The notes below the pieces were generated by a model. It was not told the origin of the DNA, searched no databases, and was given only the letters and a program-made list of their open reading frames with translations. From IMG/VR virus record IMGVR_UViG_3300021180_000436, positions 1-30,489 of that record: a DNA stretch of 30,489 nucleotides, one strand, 5' to 3'. Shown one piece after another: positions 6,227 through 13,483 of this stretch. Every line of letters begins with the position of its first letter. Within the stretch, counting starts at the first letter, position 1. The position numbers and the translations under genes are program-made. The DNA is from a virus.

Positions 6227-6486
6227 GCCAAATCTGGAAACGCGGAATCGCCTTTCGCTGCCCCAAATGCCAGCGCATGCACGCGGTTGAATTTCGCCCG
6301 GTCATCGGCCCGACGCCCGTTCGCGCCGACAGCGCCGAAGCAATGGACAATTCGCCTGCGCTCTCCGGGCAACCGCTCTGGCAGCGAACGACGGACGCGG
6401 AAGATTTCGATTGGCTCTGCCTCGCGCCAGCGATTTGGCAAGGTGATTGTCACTGGACGATCCACAACGGCGAATTGATCGGATGA
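6219..6486 (+). pseudogene. 3' fragment of DUF6527-like phage gene split by the IS1595-type element
   Basis: The frame reads SDGQIWKRGIAFRCPKCQRM onward and ends at TGA 6484-6486. Together with 3305-3362 it forms a 105-residue protein with a CPKC zinc-ribbon start and a C-terminal QGDCHWTIHNGELIG segment. That resembles the WxHGxIxxGxI ending of DUF6527-type phage proteins; the next gene is a second such protein. A TTG at 6199 inside the inverted repeat could in principle restart translation, but there is no reason to assume it does. The ATG of the next gene overlaps its stop, so the original operon order is preserved. Confidence 0.7.
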
Positions 6487-6905
6487 ACGTGAAACTCACC
6501 GATCCCTGGTTTGATGCCGCCTTCTTCTACGGCGCCCAGCCCGACGGGAGCTGTCGCCTCCATCATCCCGATGGCACGCCGACGCTGTTCTCCGAAGCGC
6601 AGGGTCTGTTCCTCTGGTGTCCCTGCGGCTACGGCGCCCTCGACAAAGACGGCGCGCTCAAGTTCCCGCTCGACCTGAGCCTCAACCACGGCCGGCCCCA
6701 CGGGGTCATGGTCTGTTTCGCCAACCCGCCCTGCGGAATCGCCCTGCCACCCGACTTCGGTCCGACATCCAAGGGCGACAAAAGCCGGCATCCGCGCTGG
6801 AACGTCGGCGGAACCGGACTGGCCGACCTGACCCTCAGTCCCAGCGTCGACGTCGGCGATCCCTCGTGCTGGCACGGCCACATCCACCAGGGCGAGATCA
6901 CCTGA
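6483..6905 (+). CDS. DUF6527-like conserved phage protein (140 aa)
   Basis: ATG at 6483 overlaps the preceding stop (ATGA), and the frame ends at TGA 6903-6905. The product has a FLWCPCGYG zinc-ribbon-like motif, then a later block with RWNVGGTGLADLTLSPSVDV and a WHGHIHQGEIT C-terminus. That block is the pattern of a small phage protein family (DUF6527-like, in which a substrate-like LTLSPSI element is followed by HGxIxxGxI). The biochemical role is unknown. The adjacent split gene looks like a divergent relative, suggesting a tandem pair. Confidence 0.65.
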   Translation: MNVKLTDPWFDAAFFYGAQPDGSCRLHHPDGTPTLFSEAQGLFLWCPCGYGALDKDGALKFPLDLSLNHGRPHGVMVCFANPPCGIALPPDFGPTSKGDKSRHPRWNVGGTGLADLTLSPSVDVGDPSCWHGHIHQGEIT

Positions 6906-6906
6906 T

Positions 6907-7365
6907 ATGTCGATCAGCAACGCCCAGATTTATTCGCTGCTCCAGCAACACACGACGCTGCTCGACCAGCACACCACGCTGCTCGACGCGCATACCACGC
7001 TTCTCAACTACCACACCACCCTTTTGGAGAAACTGATGTCCCAAATCACCGATTTTGCCGCCGCCGTCAACGCCAACTTCGCCACCATCCAAAGTGCGAT
7101 CAATTCCACCGCCACCGGGGTCACCGCCGTCACCACCGACGTGACTTCCCTCGATGCGCAGATCCAAGCCCTCCAAGCGCAGCTTGCCGCCAATCCTGCG
7201 CTCTCCGCGTCCGATCTGGCAGCGCTCAACACCGTTTCGGCAAACTCCGCGCAGACGGCGGCCAGCGCCACCCAGCTCCAGACCGCCATGGCCGCCCTCG
7301 TCACCGCCGCGCAGGCACCCGTGACGCCGCCCGTTCCCGCTGCCGCGCCCGCCGCGAAGGCTTGA
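6907..7365 (+). CDS. Heptad-repeat coiled-coil phage protein
   Basis: The 152-residue frame starts at ATG 6907. A second in-frame ATG at 7036 has a better ribosome site (TTGGAGA), so both forms may be made. Residues 15-42 are four tandem heptads of the type HTTLLD(Q/A), then HTTLLNY and HTTLLEK, a near-perfect coiled-coil stalk. The rest continues as Ala/Thr/Ser-rich alpha helix (AVNANFATIQSAINSTATG and onward) and ends in a Pro/Ala tail. This composition is typical of trimeric or dimeric stalks in phage tail fibres. It lies immediately before a beta-helix protein, which supports a tail or spike role by inference. Confidence 0.65.
   Translation: MSISNAQIYSLLQQHTTLLDQHTTLLDAHTTLLNYHTTLLEKLMSQITDFAAAVNANFATIQSAINSTATGVTAVTTDVTSLDAQIQALQAQLAANPALSASDLAALNTVSANSAQTAASATQLQTAMAALVTAAQAPVTPPVPAAAPAAKA
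6949..7032 (+). repeat. Four tandem 21-bp units encoding heptads
   Basis: The units start at 6949, 6970, 6991 and 7012, each opening CA(C/T)AC(G/C)AC(G/C). Each encodes one seven-residue coiled-coil repeat beginning HTTLL. Confidence 0.85.
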
Positions 7366-7370
7366 TGCAT

Positions 7371-7415
7371 CTCCGCGTCCCCGCGTCTCCGCGTCCCCAT
7401 GTCTCTTTCCTTCAA
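7371..7415 (+). repeat. Dispersed GCGTC(T/C)CC repeat, copy 1
   Basis: C/T-rich repeated heptamer-like units (CTCCGCGTCCCCGCGTCTCC and onward) end in TCTTTCC followed by TTCAA, directly before ATG 7416. Related copies occur at 9529-9631, 14535-14580 and 23461-23500. Confidence 0.75.
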
Positions 7416-8411
7416 ATGACCGACGACGCCCCCGCCATCCAAGCTGCTCTGCTCAAGGGCGGAAAGGTCTCCCTCAATCCGGGACAGGTTTACAACATCG
7501 CCTCCCATATTGTTGTGAACAGCGGGACCGTCTGGCTGGAAGGCAACGGGGCGATCCTCAGATGCGCCGACACCTTTGAAGTCGCCGCCGCCGCCGGGGA
7601 TGTCTTTCAGTTTGTCGGCTGCGACGGGCTGTATGTCGGCGATCTGGCCATCGACCAGAACCGCATGAAAAGAGGCAACGCCCCCAACTGCGATCCGGTG
7701 GCGCTGCGATTGTTGGGCTGTCAGCATTTCCTGATTCGAGATTGCAATCTGCTAGACTCGCCAGCCGATTCGATCCGCCTGGCCGCCACCGACCCGACCA
7801 ACGCCGCCACCGCCTGCATCCATGGGCGCATCACCGGCTGCTATCTGGACGGGGCGTGGCGCAACCTGATCTCCGCCATCGGCGCCGCCTTCGTCCGCTT
7901 CGACCACAACCGATTCTTCAATGCCATCAACGGCACCGGCCCCAACGCGGCCTTGGACATCGAACCAAACCTGGGCGACGCTCCGGGCATCTGCCACGAT
8001 CTGACCATCGATCACAATTACGCGGCCAATTGTCTGTGGGGTTTCACCTCGCAATGCACGCTGAACGCGCAGGGAGTCGGAGGGGGCACGCACGATCTGA
8101 ACTTCCTGCACAACACCCTGGGCAGCGGCATCACCTACGGGATCGTCAGCGACGCATTGCGGGCGGTCATCCATAAGACCATCGCGCCTTCGACACAGTT
8201 GATGGTGCAGGGCGGAGCCGACTCGGGCTTGATCGACGACAACATTGCTGGCGGAATCTACGCGGATACCACGCACGTTGCGACTCCGGTCGGCCACATC
8301 ATCACCAACAACCGGATCGTTCCCGGACCGGGCGTCACGGGCGTCATCGACGTGCATTACTGCTACGGAAAAGCGACCCTGGCCAACAACGTCGGCGCTG
8401 TGACGGCATGA
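7416..8411 (+). CDS. Right-handed beta-helix protein, probable tail-spike/adhesin (I)
   Basis: The frame is open from 7362, but bases 7371-7415 are a dispersed repeat, so ATG 7416 (MTDDAPAIQAALLKGGKVSL) is the likely start, giving 331 residues. The DDAPAIQAAL opening is the classic N-terminal signature of pectate-lyase-like parallel beta-helix proteins. It is followed by rungs rich in V/I, G, N and D (for example FLIRDCNLLDSPADSIRL and LTIDHNYAANCLWGF). No catalytic site is evident. Such proteins serve as receptor-binding or polysaccharide-degrading spikes in phages, and that role is inferred here. The stop overlaps the ATG of the recombinase gene (ATGA). Confidence 0.75.
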   Translation: MTDDAPAIQAALLKGGKVSLNPGQVYNIASHIVVNSGTVWLEGNGAILRCADTFEVAAAAGDVFQFVGCDGLYVGDLAIDQNRMKRGNAPNCDPVALRLLGCQHFLIRDCNLLDSPADSIRLAATDPTNAATACIHGRITGCYLDGAWRNLISAIGAAFVRFDHNRFFNAINGTGPNAALDIEPNLGDAPGICHDLTIDHNYAANCLWGFTSQCTLNAQGVGGGTHDLNFLHNTLGSGITYGIVSDALRAVIHKTIAPSTQLMVQGGADSGLIDDNIAGGIYADTTHVATPVGHIITNNRIVPGPGVTGVIDVHYCYGKATLANNVGAVTA

Positions 8412-9136
8412 AAGCGCCGGTCGCGCGCGTGGCCATCGGCTACGCCCGCGTCTCCACCGCAGGACAGGCCGTCGAAGGCGTGAGCCTCGAAGCGCAGCAG
8501 GCCAAGATCGCCGCCTGGGCCATCGCCCACGATCACGAGCTGCGGCCGCTTTTCGTCGATGCGATCTCCGGCAAACGCCAGGACAACCGGCCCAATCTCC
8601 AGAAGGCGCTCGAGCAGGTCTGCAAATGCAAGGGAACGCTGATCGTCTATTCGCTCTCGCGTCTGGCCCGCTCGACGCGCGACACCATCCTGATCGGCGA
8701 ACGATTGGACAAAGCCGGCGCCGATCTGGTCAGCCTGTCGGAAAACCTGGATACGACTTCCGCCGCCGGCCGCATGCTGTTTAGGATGCTCGCCGTGCTG
8801 GCCGAATTCGAGCGCGAAATCATCTCGGAAAGAACCAGTGCCGCCCTCCAGCACATGCGCTCACAGAACAAGCGGGTGGGGATGATCCCCTACGGCTGGA
8901 GCCTGGCAGCGGATGGAATCGGGCTCGATATCGTGCCGGCCGAGCAGGCGGTCATCGATCGGATTCTTGCCATGCGGGCGGCCGGAAAGCTCTTTCGGCA
9001 GATCGCCGCCACCCTCGAAAATGAGGGAATTCCCGCTAAAAACGGCCGTAAATGGCACATTTCCGTCATTGAAGGCATCTGTAAACGCACGCCCCTGCGG
9101 CAGTTAAAAGCGCCGTCGGCGCCGACCATTCCTTGA
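8408..9136 (+). CDS. Serine recombinase (resolvase/invertase family)
   Basis: The 242-residue protein begins with a resolvase catalytic domain. It shows IGYARVSTAGQ with nucleophile Ser16, SLEAQ, IVYSLSRLARSTRD (conserved active-site arginines) and the long RMLFRMLAVLAEFEREIISERT dimer helix. A truncated recombinase domain follows (about 150-240), with GMIPYGW and an HTH-like VIDRILAMRAAGKLFRQIAATLENEGIPAKNGRKW segment. It is shorter than large serine integrases (typically above 450 residues) and close to resolvases/invertases. It sits between two beta-helix genes and overlaps the upstream stop, suggesting a role in rearranging tail genes. That is inference, because no crossover sites were identified. 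Confidence 0.85.
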   Translation: MKAPVARVAIGYARVSTAGQAVEGVSLEAQQAKIAAWAIAHDHELRPLFVDAISGKRQDNRPNLQKALEQVCKCKGTLIVYSLSRLARSTRDTILIGERLDKAGADLVSLSENLDTTSAAGRMLFRMLAVLAEFEREIISERTSAALQHMRSQNKRVGMIPYGWSLAADGIGLDIVPAEQAVIDRILAMRAAGKLFRQIAATLENEGIPAKNGRKWHISVIEGICKRTPLRQLKAPSAPTIP

Positions 9137-9197
9137 CCGGTCGGTGCCGGAATCGCGCTCCCCCTAACACCCGTAAGTCCTTGAATCGAGGCAGAGA

Positions 9198-9530
9198 ATG
9201 GCTGCATCAAGCAACGTGCAACTCAATCAGTGGGCCGACCAGCGCGTCCGCCCGCTCTGCGACAAGATCGACCAGCTCATCTACGCAATCACGGCCTACG
9301 AAGCCGACTATGCGGCCCAGGGCATCGCCGCCCTCATCACCTCCGACGGCGCCGGCAACAACGAGGGCAATCAGGACGGCCGCATTCCCATCACCGGGAC
9401 GCAGGTCGTCAATCTCAAGGCGGCGCTCGACCAGCTCAATACCGCGGCGACGGTGACGCTGGTGACGGGAGTCGGAGCCACGGTCAAGGCGATCGTGGAT
9501 GCGATGCAGGTGAACGGCAGCCCGAGGTAA
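9198..9530 (+). CDS. Conserved phage protein, probable virion component (110 aa)
   Basis: ATG at 9198 follows a GAGGCAGAG ribosome site. The product opens MAASSNVQLNQWADQRVRPL, an opening seen in a widespread small siphophage protein of unknown function encoded among structural genes. The body is helical with Ala/Asp-rich segments (LIYAITAYEADYAAQGIAAL), followed by an Asn/Gly-rich loop and a C-terminal helical part. There is no membrane segment. It stands between the recombinase and the second beta-helix gene, and a dispersed repeat begins at its stop codon. Structural role is inferred from family look and context. Confidence 0.6.
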   Translation: MAASSNVQLNQWADQRVRPLCDKIDQLIYAITAYEADYAAQGIAALITSDGAGNNEGNQDGRIPITGTQVVNLKAALDQLNTAATVTLVTGVGATVKAIVDAMQVNGSPR

Positions 9531-9631
9531 AAAAGACGCGGAGACACGGTGACGCGGCGACGCGGAGATAAGAACGCGCCCCGATTTTTTCCGCGTCTTC
9601 GCGTCCCCGCGTCCCCGCGTCTCCTGTCTTT
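9529..9631. repeat. Dispersed GCGTC repeat, copy 2: inverted pair forming a long imperfect hairpin
   Basis: A left arm (9529-9570, GACGCGGAGACACGG and onward) and a right arm (9586-9631, CCGCGTCTTCGCGTCCCC and onward) are two opposed copies of the same repeat. A 15-bp spacer separates them. Flanking A6 and T6 tracts strengthen the symmetry. The structure could act as a bidirectional terminator between 9530 and 9635, but it may simply be two repeat insertions. Confidence 0.7.
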
Positions 9632-9634
9632 CAA

Positions 9635-11011
9635 ATGTCCATCACCGCGACGACGATCTGGGAGATTCGCGCCGATGGCAACAACGCCAACGGCGGCGGC
9701 TTCGACATTACCCTGGGCGGCACGGATTATTCACAGCAGGCCGCAGCCGTCGCCAGCGGAACGGTGACTTCGGCCGCGTCGACCGTCACCGCGACCACCG
9801 CGATCTTCACCCCGGCGATGGTCGGCAACCTCATCACCGATGGAACGACCTGGAAACAGATCACCGCCTATACGTCTTCGACGATCGTCACGGTGGACTC
9901 GGCCCCAAGCTGGACAGCGGCTTCGATTAAGGTCGGCGGCGCACTCGCTTCCATCACCGCGCTGCCCTCCACCCTCATCGACGGCTGGCTGATCTATTTG
10001 CGCGGGGCGGCCGGCACGATCAACGTCGCGTCGAACATCGTCTTTGCCGGGGGCGGCGCGGGTCTGAGCCCGGCCCGCTTCATCGGCTACACCAGCACCC
10101 GCGGCGACAACGGGCGTCCGACCCTTCAAGCCTCGTCGACCTGCACGACGGTTCTTTCTCTGGGCGCCAGTTGCTGGGCCTACACGATCGAAAACCTCAT
10201 CATCGACTGCAACAACGTCGCCAACATCGGGATCACCTATGCGATGACCTACCCGGCCGAGGTGGCCTACTGCAAGGTCATCAACTTCAAACAGTACGGC
10301 ATCAATCTGAACGTCCCTTCCGGCCCACTTGCGACCTGTCGCCAGTGCGAAGTCACGGCTGGAGAATCCGGAGCAACCGCAGGCATCACCGGTGGAACAA
10401 GTGCAGTCATGGTCGACCGCTGTTGGGTCCACGATAATCCCTGCGTCGGCATCGTGGCCAATCTGAACTGGATCATCCAGCGCTGCCGGATCACCAACAA
10501 CACCGGGGCGAGTTCCGATGGAATACAGACCAGCTATGGTTCGGCGGTCCTCGACTGCACCATCCACGGCAACGGGCGCGACGGCATCAATTACACCCAG
10601 GTTTACGCCATCGGCGTGAACTATCGCGGCAACATCATCACCAGCAACGGCCGTTATGGGATGAACTTCTCGACCGCGACTTTGTTCCCCGGCGGCCCCT
10701 ATCGCACCTGGGACAACAACGCCTATTACAACAACACCTCCGGCGCCCGAAGCACCTCGACCGGGGCCAGCTCGGGTTTGGACATCACCCTGACCGGGCT
10801 GCCGTACAACAACGCCGCGGCGAACGATTTCAGCTTGAACAGCCAGAGCGGCCAGGGCGCCGCCTGCCGCGCGGCGCGAATCCCCGGCGCCCTGCCAGGA
10901 ACCGGTACGGACTATCTGGACATGGGCGCGATGCAGAGCCAGGCCCTGGCCATCTCGGTCACGAGCATCCAATCGATGGTCTTCGAGCCCATGTCCGTCG
11001 CCGGATATTGA
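9635..11011 (+). CDS. Right-handed beta-helix protein, probable adhesin/tail-spike (II)
   Basis: ATG at 9635 follows the dispersed repeat. The 458-residue product starts with the pattern TIWEIRADGNNANGGGFDI and GGTDYSQQAA, a recognisable N-terminal module of phage beta-helix proteins. From about residue 160 come parallel beta-helix rungs with regular Asn/Asp/Cys turns (YTIENLIIDCNNVANIGITY, WIIQRCRITNNTGASSDGIQ, VNYRGNIITSNGRYGMNF). Many Cys are present for a phage protein. No catalytic residues can be assigned. It is the second beta-helix gene flanking the recombinase. Receptor binding or depolymerisation is the likely role, by analogy. Confidence 0.75.
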   Translation: MSITATTIWEIRADGNNANGGGFDITLGGTDYSQQAAAVASGTVTSAASTVTATTAIFTPAMVGNLITDGTTWKQITAYTSSTIVTVDSAPSWTAASIKVGGALASITALPSTLIDGWLIYLRGAAGTINVASNIVFAGGGAGLSPARFIGYTSTRGDNGRPTLQASSTCTTVLSLGASCWAYTIENLIIDCNNVANIGITYAMTYPAEVAYCKVINFKQYGINLNVPSGPLATCRQCEVTAGESGATAGITGGTSAVMVDRCWVHDNPCVGIVANLNWIIQRCRITNNTGASSDGIQTSYGSAVLDCTIHGNGRDGINYTQVYAIGVNYRGNIITSNGRYGMNFSTATLFPGGPYRTWDNNAYYNNTSGARSTSTGASSGLDITLTGLPYNNAAANDFSLNSQSGQGAACRAARIPGALPGTGTDYLDMGAMQSQALAISVTSIQSMVFEPMSVAGY

Positions 11012-11070
11012 TCTTCTCCTCCCCCGCATTCAAATCGTCCCCTCCCCCTTTTTTACTTTGAGGTTTTGCC

Positions 11071-11517
11071 ATGAAGGCTTATTCCGTCTCCGGCTCCAAC
11101 GCCAGCGCCTCCTCGAACCACACGCTGGTCAACGTGATCGGGTCCACCTCCGTGCGCCCGCGCCTGTTCGACCTGGTGGTCGGCTCCTCGGCCACCCCGG
11201 CCGATCAGGCGATGCAGCTCTCGGTCTCGCGCTTCACCACCGTCGGCACCGCCGGCTCCTCGCCCACGCCCACGCCTTTGGACCCCGGTGATATTGCGGC
11301 CGTGGCCACCGCCGGCGCCGCCCACTCGGGCGAACCGGGTTATACTGTGGGTCTGTTGAGCAAAATCTCACTCAACCAGCGCGCGACCTTCCGCTGGGTG
11401 GCCACGCCGGGCGCGGAACTGGTCTCGCCCGCCACCGCCTCCAACGGCATCGGCCTGTATCTGGTCAGCGCCACCACGGCGCTGATCGAGGACGGCACGA
11501 TCGTCTGGTATGAGTGA
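11071..11517 (+). CDS. Phage structural/decoration-like protein (148 aa)
   Basis: ATG at 11071 ends at TGA 11515-11517. The protein is Ser/Thr/Ala-rich and beta-like. Blocks such as STSVRPRLFDLVVGSSATPAD, LSVSRFTTVGTAG, ATAGAAHSGEPGYT and RATFRWVATPGAELV are the typical pattern of a small virion protein repeatedly seen next to tail or head genes in environmental siphophages. In these, a region on rare coordinates (PADQAMQ) precedes a jelly-roll-like core. The assignment is from family resemblance only. No signal peptide or membrane segment is seen. Confidence 0.6.
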   Translation: MKAYSVSGSNASASSNHTLVNVIGSTSVRPRLFDLVVGSSATPADQAMQLSVSRFTTVGTAGSSPTPTPLDPGDIAAVATAGAAHSGEPGYTVGLLSKISLNQRATFRWVATPGAELVSPATASNGIGLYLVSATTALIEDGTIVWYE

Positions 11518-11622
11518 TTGGTGTCCCATATAATCGTCGCGCCGCATGGTGTCGCTGGAGAACGGCGAACGGCCCTTGGTTTGGCTCATGAAACAAAGGC
11601 GCGTCGATGATAGACTTGCCTC

Positions 11623-11856
11623 ATGGGCCTGTTTGATTCGGTGATCGTGAAATGCCCGCGCTGCGGAGCGGATTGCGAATTCCAATCGAAGTCGGGTGAT
11701 TGCGTACTCCGCCGCTACAACGTTGACGACGTTCCGATGCGCATTGCGGCGGACATTGACGGCGAGGATTTCAGTTGCAACTGTGGACTGAGATTCAAGC
11801 TGCGTCTGGCCCCACCGGTTTCTTCGCGGCTCCAAGTTGTGATCGACGACTCATGA
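11623..11856 (+). CDS. Small zinc-ribbon protein (77 aa)
   Basis: ATG at 11623. Two Cys pairs (VKCPRCGADC near residues 10-16 and FSCNCGLRF near residues 51-56), about 40 residues apart, form a zinc-ribbon pattern. The rest is beta-rich and polar. A TATAAT hexamer at 11529-11534 lies in the 105-bp gap upstream and may be its -10 element, without a clear -35. A GATAGACTTGCC element immediately precedes the start, and a near copy precedes the next gene. Such ribbons often bind nucleic acid or stabilise small virion proteins; no specific role is recognised. Confidence 0.55.
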   Translation: MGLFDSVIVKCPRCGADCEFQSKSGDCVLRRYNVDDVPMRIAADIDGEDFSCNCGLRFKLRLAPPVSSRLQVVIDDS

Positions 11857-11871
11857 TAAACTTGCGTTCAT

Positions 11872-12255
11872 ATGACGATCACCTGCACATTGATTAGCGC
11901 ACGAGAGCATCCTGCCAATGGTGGGATGCAGCGCGTTTTACTCTTTCAGGATGAACATGGCTCTGACATCCGGATCGTTTTGGAGCCGGAGAGCATCGGT
12001 CCGGGCTGCCCTGAACCCACCGTCCCGTGCGAGGCCGGCGAAATCGGCGCGACAGAAGTGAATCGCGGCGGCCGGCGTTTGCTCATCGGAGCCGATGGAA
12101 AGGCGACGTTCATCGGCGACGAAAACAAGCGATTCCAGATTCAGATCACCCAAGTCGTCGACAAGTCGCAGATGCGAAAACGGGACATCAACGACGACCT
12201 CGACACGATCCGGACGATCCCTGGGAAGAAACGACCGCGACGAAAACGATCATGA
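11872..12255 (+). CDS. Hypothetical protein, paralogue of the next gene (127 aa)
   Basis: ATG at 11872 and TGA at 12253-12255. The N-terminal part is beta-rich with QRVLLFQDEHGSDIR, and a later block reads GADGKATFIGDENKRFQIQI. Matching blocks (QRIYLFTDQHGSDAR, DGLVKIPGDEGKWFDLHPI) occur in the same order in the neighbour at 12252, so the two are tandem paralogues. This copy ends in a highly basic tail (IPGKKRPRRKRS) that the other lacks, suggesting nucleic-acid contact. No family name can be assigned. The stop overlaps the next start (ATGA). Confidence 0.55.
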   Translation: MTITCTLISAREHPANGGMQRVLLFQDEHGSDIRIVLEPESIGPGCPEPTVPCEAGEIGATEVNRGGRRLLIGADGKATFIGDENKRFQIQITQVVDKSQMRKRDINDDLDTIRTIPGKKRPRRKRS

Positions 12256-12626
12256 GATTTCAGTTCAAAGGTCTCTCCGAACACACGATCGAAAACGGGC
12301 CGGCGCAAGTCCAGCAGCGCATCTACCTGTTCACCGACCAGCACGGCTCGGACGCGCGGTTCATCGTCCTGGTCCGCTCCGTCGTCGGAGACAAGACGCA
12401 GGAACTGGCCGACGTGAGCAAATGGCCGATCGCCAGCGTGCGCGTCAAGCCGGAATCGATCACCCCTGAGCAGCAGGCGCGCCTGGGCGGGATCATGCGC
12501 GTCGAGTCCGATGGCCTGGTGAAAATCCCCGGTGATGAAGGCAAATGGTTCGATCTGCATCCGATCTCCACGACGGATGCGCCCCTCGACCCGGCGCAGA
12601 TCACGCCGGCGATCAACACGCACTGA
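12252..12626 (+). CDS. Hypothetical protein, paralogue of the previous gene (124 aa)
   Basis: ATG at 12252 overlaps the preceding TGA by two bases, and the stop is TGA at 12624-12626. It shares the LF.D.HGSD.R block and the C-terminal GD..KWF.L block with the gene at 11872. It has a different middle (SVVGDKTQELADVSKWPIAS) and no basic tail. Mixed alpha/beta character, no membrane segment. Overlapping tandem duplicates suggest local gene duplication in the phage. Function is unknown. Confidence 0.55.
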   Translation: MRFQFKGLSEHTIENGPAQVQQRIYLFTDQHGSDARFIVLVRSVVGDKTQELADVSKWPIASVRVKPESITPEQQARLGGIMRVESDGLVKIPGDEGKWFDLHPISTTDAPLDPAQITPAINTH

Positions 12627-12776
12627 AATCCCCTGGAGACAGCGAAGACGAAATCCATTGCGGGCTCTATCCGCAGTGGGTTTTCTGGTACGATCCGGAT
12701 TGACGACCGAATGCCCGATGGGACTACATGCTAAAAGGTGTCTCATCAATCCTTGTCGGCCGTCGTTTTTGCCAAC

Positions 12777-13082
12777 ATGCTTCCGACCCGCAGAACCATT
12801 CTGGGCGCAGCCGGTGCCAGCGCTCTATCGCGCATCCTGTTGCCCTGGCGTCCCCAGCCGCAAGATTTGATCGTCCCCGGAAACGACATTGAACGGGTCG
12901 AGCCCACGCTCACGCCACTGTCGCCCGGTGACCCGCGCGTCATCGCCCAGTTTGTCATCGCCCTCGGCTCCAACTTTCGATATGTGCCGATGCCCGGCAA
13001 CGAGCTGAATCACGTCACCGAGATTTTCGTCGCCGCCAACGAGCACGCGATGCACTTCGGCCTGATCGGTCGGCGCGATTAG
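12777..13082 (+). CDS. Small secreted protein with twin-arginine leader (101 aa)
   Basis: ATG at 12777 gives MLPTRRTILGAAGASALSRI, a twin-arginine export signal (RR followed by a hydrophobic Ala/Gly stretch). An in-frame GTG at 12738 would push the RR motif 13 residues inward, so the internal ATG is preferred, although its ribosome site is poor. The mature part (about 70 residues) has RVIAQFVIALGSNFRYVPMP and NHVTEIFVAANEHAMHF. No domain is recognised. A Tat substrate in a phage segment is unusual and may be host-derived cargo. The upstream 150 bp (12627-12776) shows no gene. Confidence 0.5.
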   Translation: MLPTRRTILGAAGASALSRILLPWRPQPQDLIVPGNDIERVEPTLTPLSPGDPRVIAQFVIALGSNFRYVPMPGNELNHVTEIFVAANEHAMHFGLIGRRD

Positions 13083-13207
13083 CGGTTGCGTTCCTTCTTG
13101 GGCGGGTGTCCGCGATTGACCTTGCGGCCGATCTTGATCCACGGCGCTTCGCGACGGCGCTGCGCCTGCCCCACCACCACCTTGCGGCTGGTCCGGAACT
13201 GTCTCAC
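13079..13207 (-). CDS. Possible small Arg-rich protein (42 aa)
   Basis: In the 139-bp gap between two plus-strand genes, the minus strand reads from GTG 13207 to TAA 13079. It gives a 42-residue, strongly basic peptide (VRQFRTSRKVVVGQAQ, a central APWIKIGRKVNRGHPPKK, then ERNR). The frame continues open upstream without a better start, and no ribosome site is visible. Composition looks like a small nucleic-acid-binding protein, but length and lack of translation signals make it tentative. It overlaps the stop of the twin-arginine gene by four bases. Confidence 0.3.
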   Translation of the reverse strand: MRQFRTSRKVVVGQAQRRREAPWIKIGRKVNRGHPPKKERNR

Positions 13208-13221
13208 GCGAGGTTGAATAT

Positions 13222-13479
13222 ATGCCCGACCATTCAGTCCTCAAACCCCACGGCACGATCATCGTCACCGACCCCGACGCCGGCACGATCGTCAAGGATT
13301 GTCTGAGGTGCTGTCACTGTCAGGCGGTTTGGGTAGTCGTGAGAGGCAGTGGCAAGCGCCGCGGCTTCTGCACCAAATGCATGGGACCGACCTGCGGCAG
13401 CGACGAGTGCATGGCCTGCAATCCTTGGGAAAAACGCCTTGAGCGCATCGAGGCCGGCAAACCGGAACTGCCTCAGTAG
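13222..13479 (+). CDS. Cys-rich zinc-binding phage protein (85 aa)
   Basis: ATG at 13222 to TAG at 13477-13479. The protein contains an array of Cys pairs: CLRCCHC (about 28-34), CTKC (about 50-53), CGSDEC and CMAC (about 58-67). They surround a VWVVVRGSGKRRGFC segment, and a short acidic helix ends the protein (EKRLERIEAGKPELPQ). This CxxC...CGxxxCxxC layout is seen in a small family of phage proteins and predicts one or two structural zinc ions. The role is unknown. It precedes the repeat protein, and a C/T-rich dispersed repeat lies between them. Confidence 0.6.
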   Translation: MPDHSVLKPHGTIIVTDPDAGTIVKDCLRCCHCQAVWVVVRGSGKRRGFCTKCMGPTCGSDECMACNPWEKRLERIEAGKPELPQ

Positions 13480-13483
13480 GCTG

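Noticed and set aside
6199-6486. New gene starting at TTG 6199 inside the IS inverted repeat
   Set aside because: The frame is explained as the 3' remnant of the split phage gene; there is no independent start signal.
7371-9631. Inverted repeat copies as crossover sites of an invertible segment
   Set aside because: Copies are imperfect and of a dispersed family found elsewhere in the window. No resolvase-type dyad site or alternative gene end is visible, so it is kept only as a weak hypothesis.
9731-11029. A 432-codon open frame on the minus strand opposite the second beta-helix gene
   Set aside because: It is a shadow of the well-supported plus-strand gene in GC-rich DNA. Its translation is Arg/Gly/Val/Asp-rich with no domain-like pattern, and it has no ribosome site.
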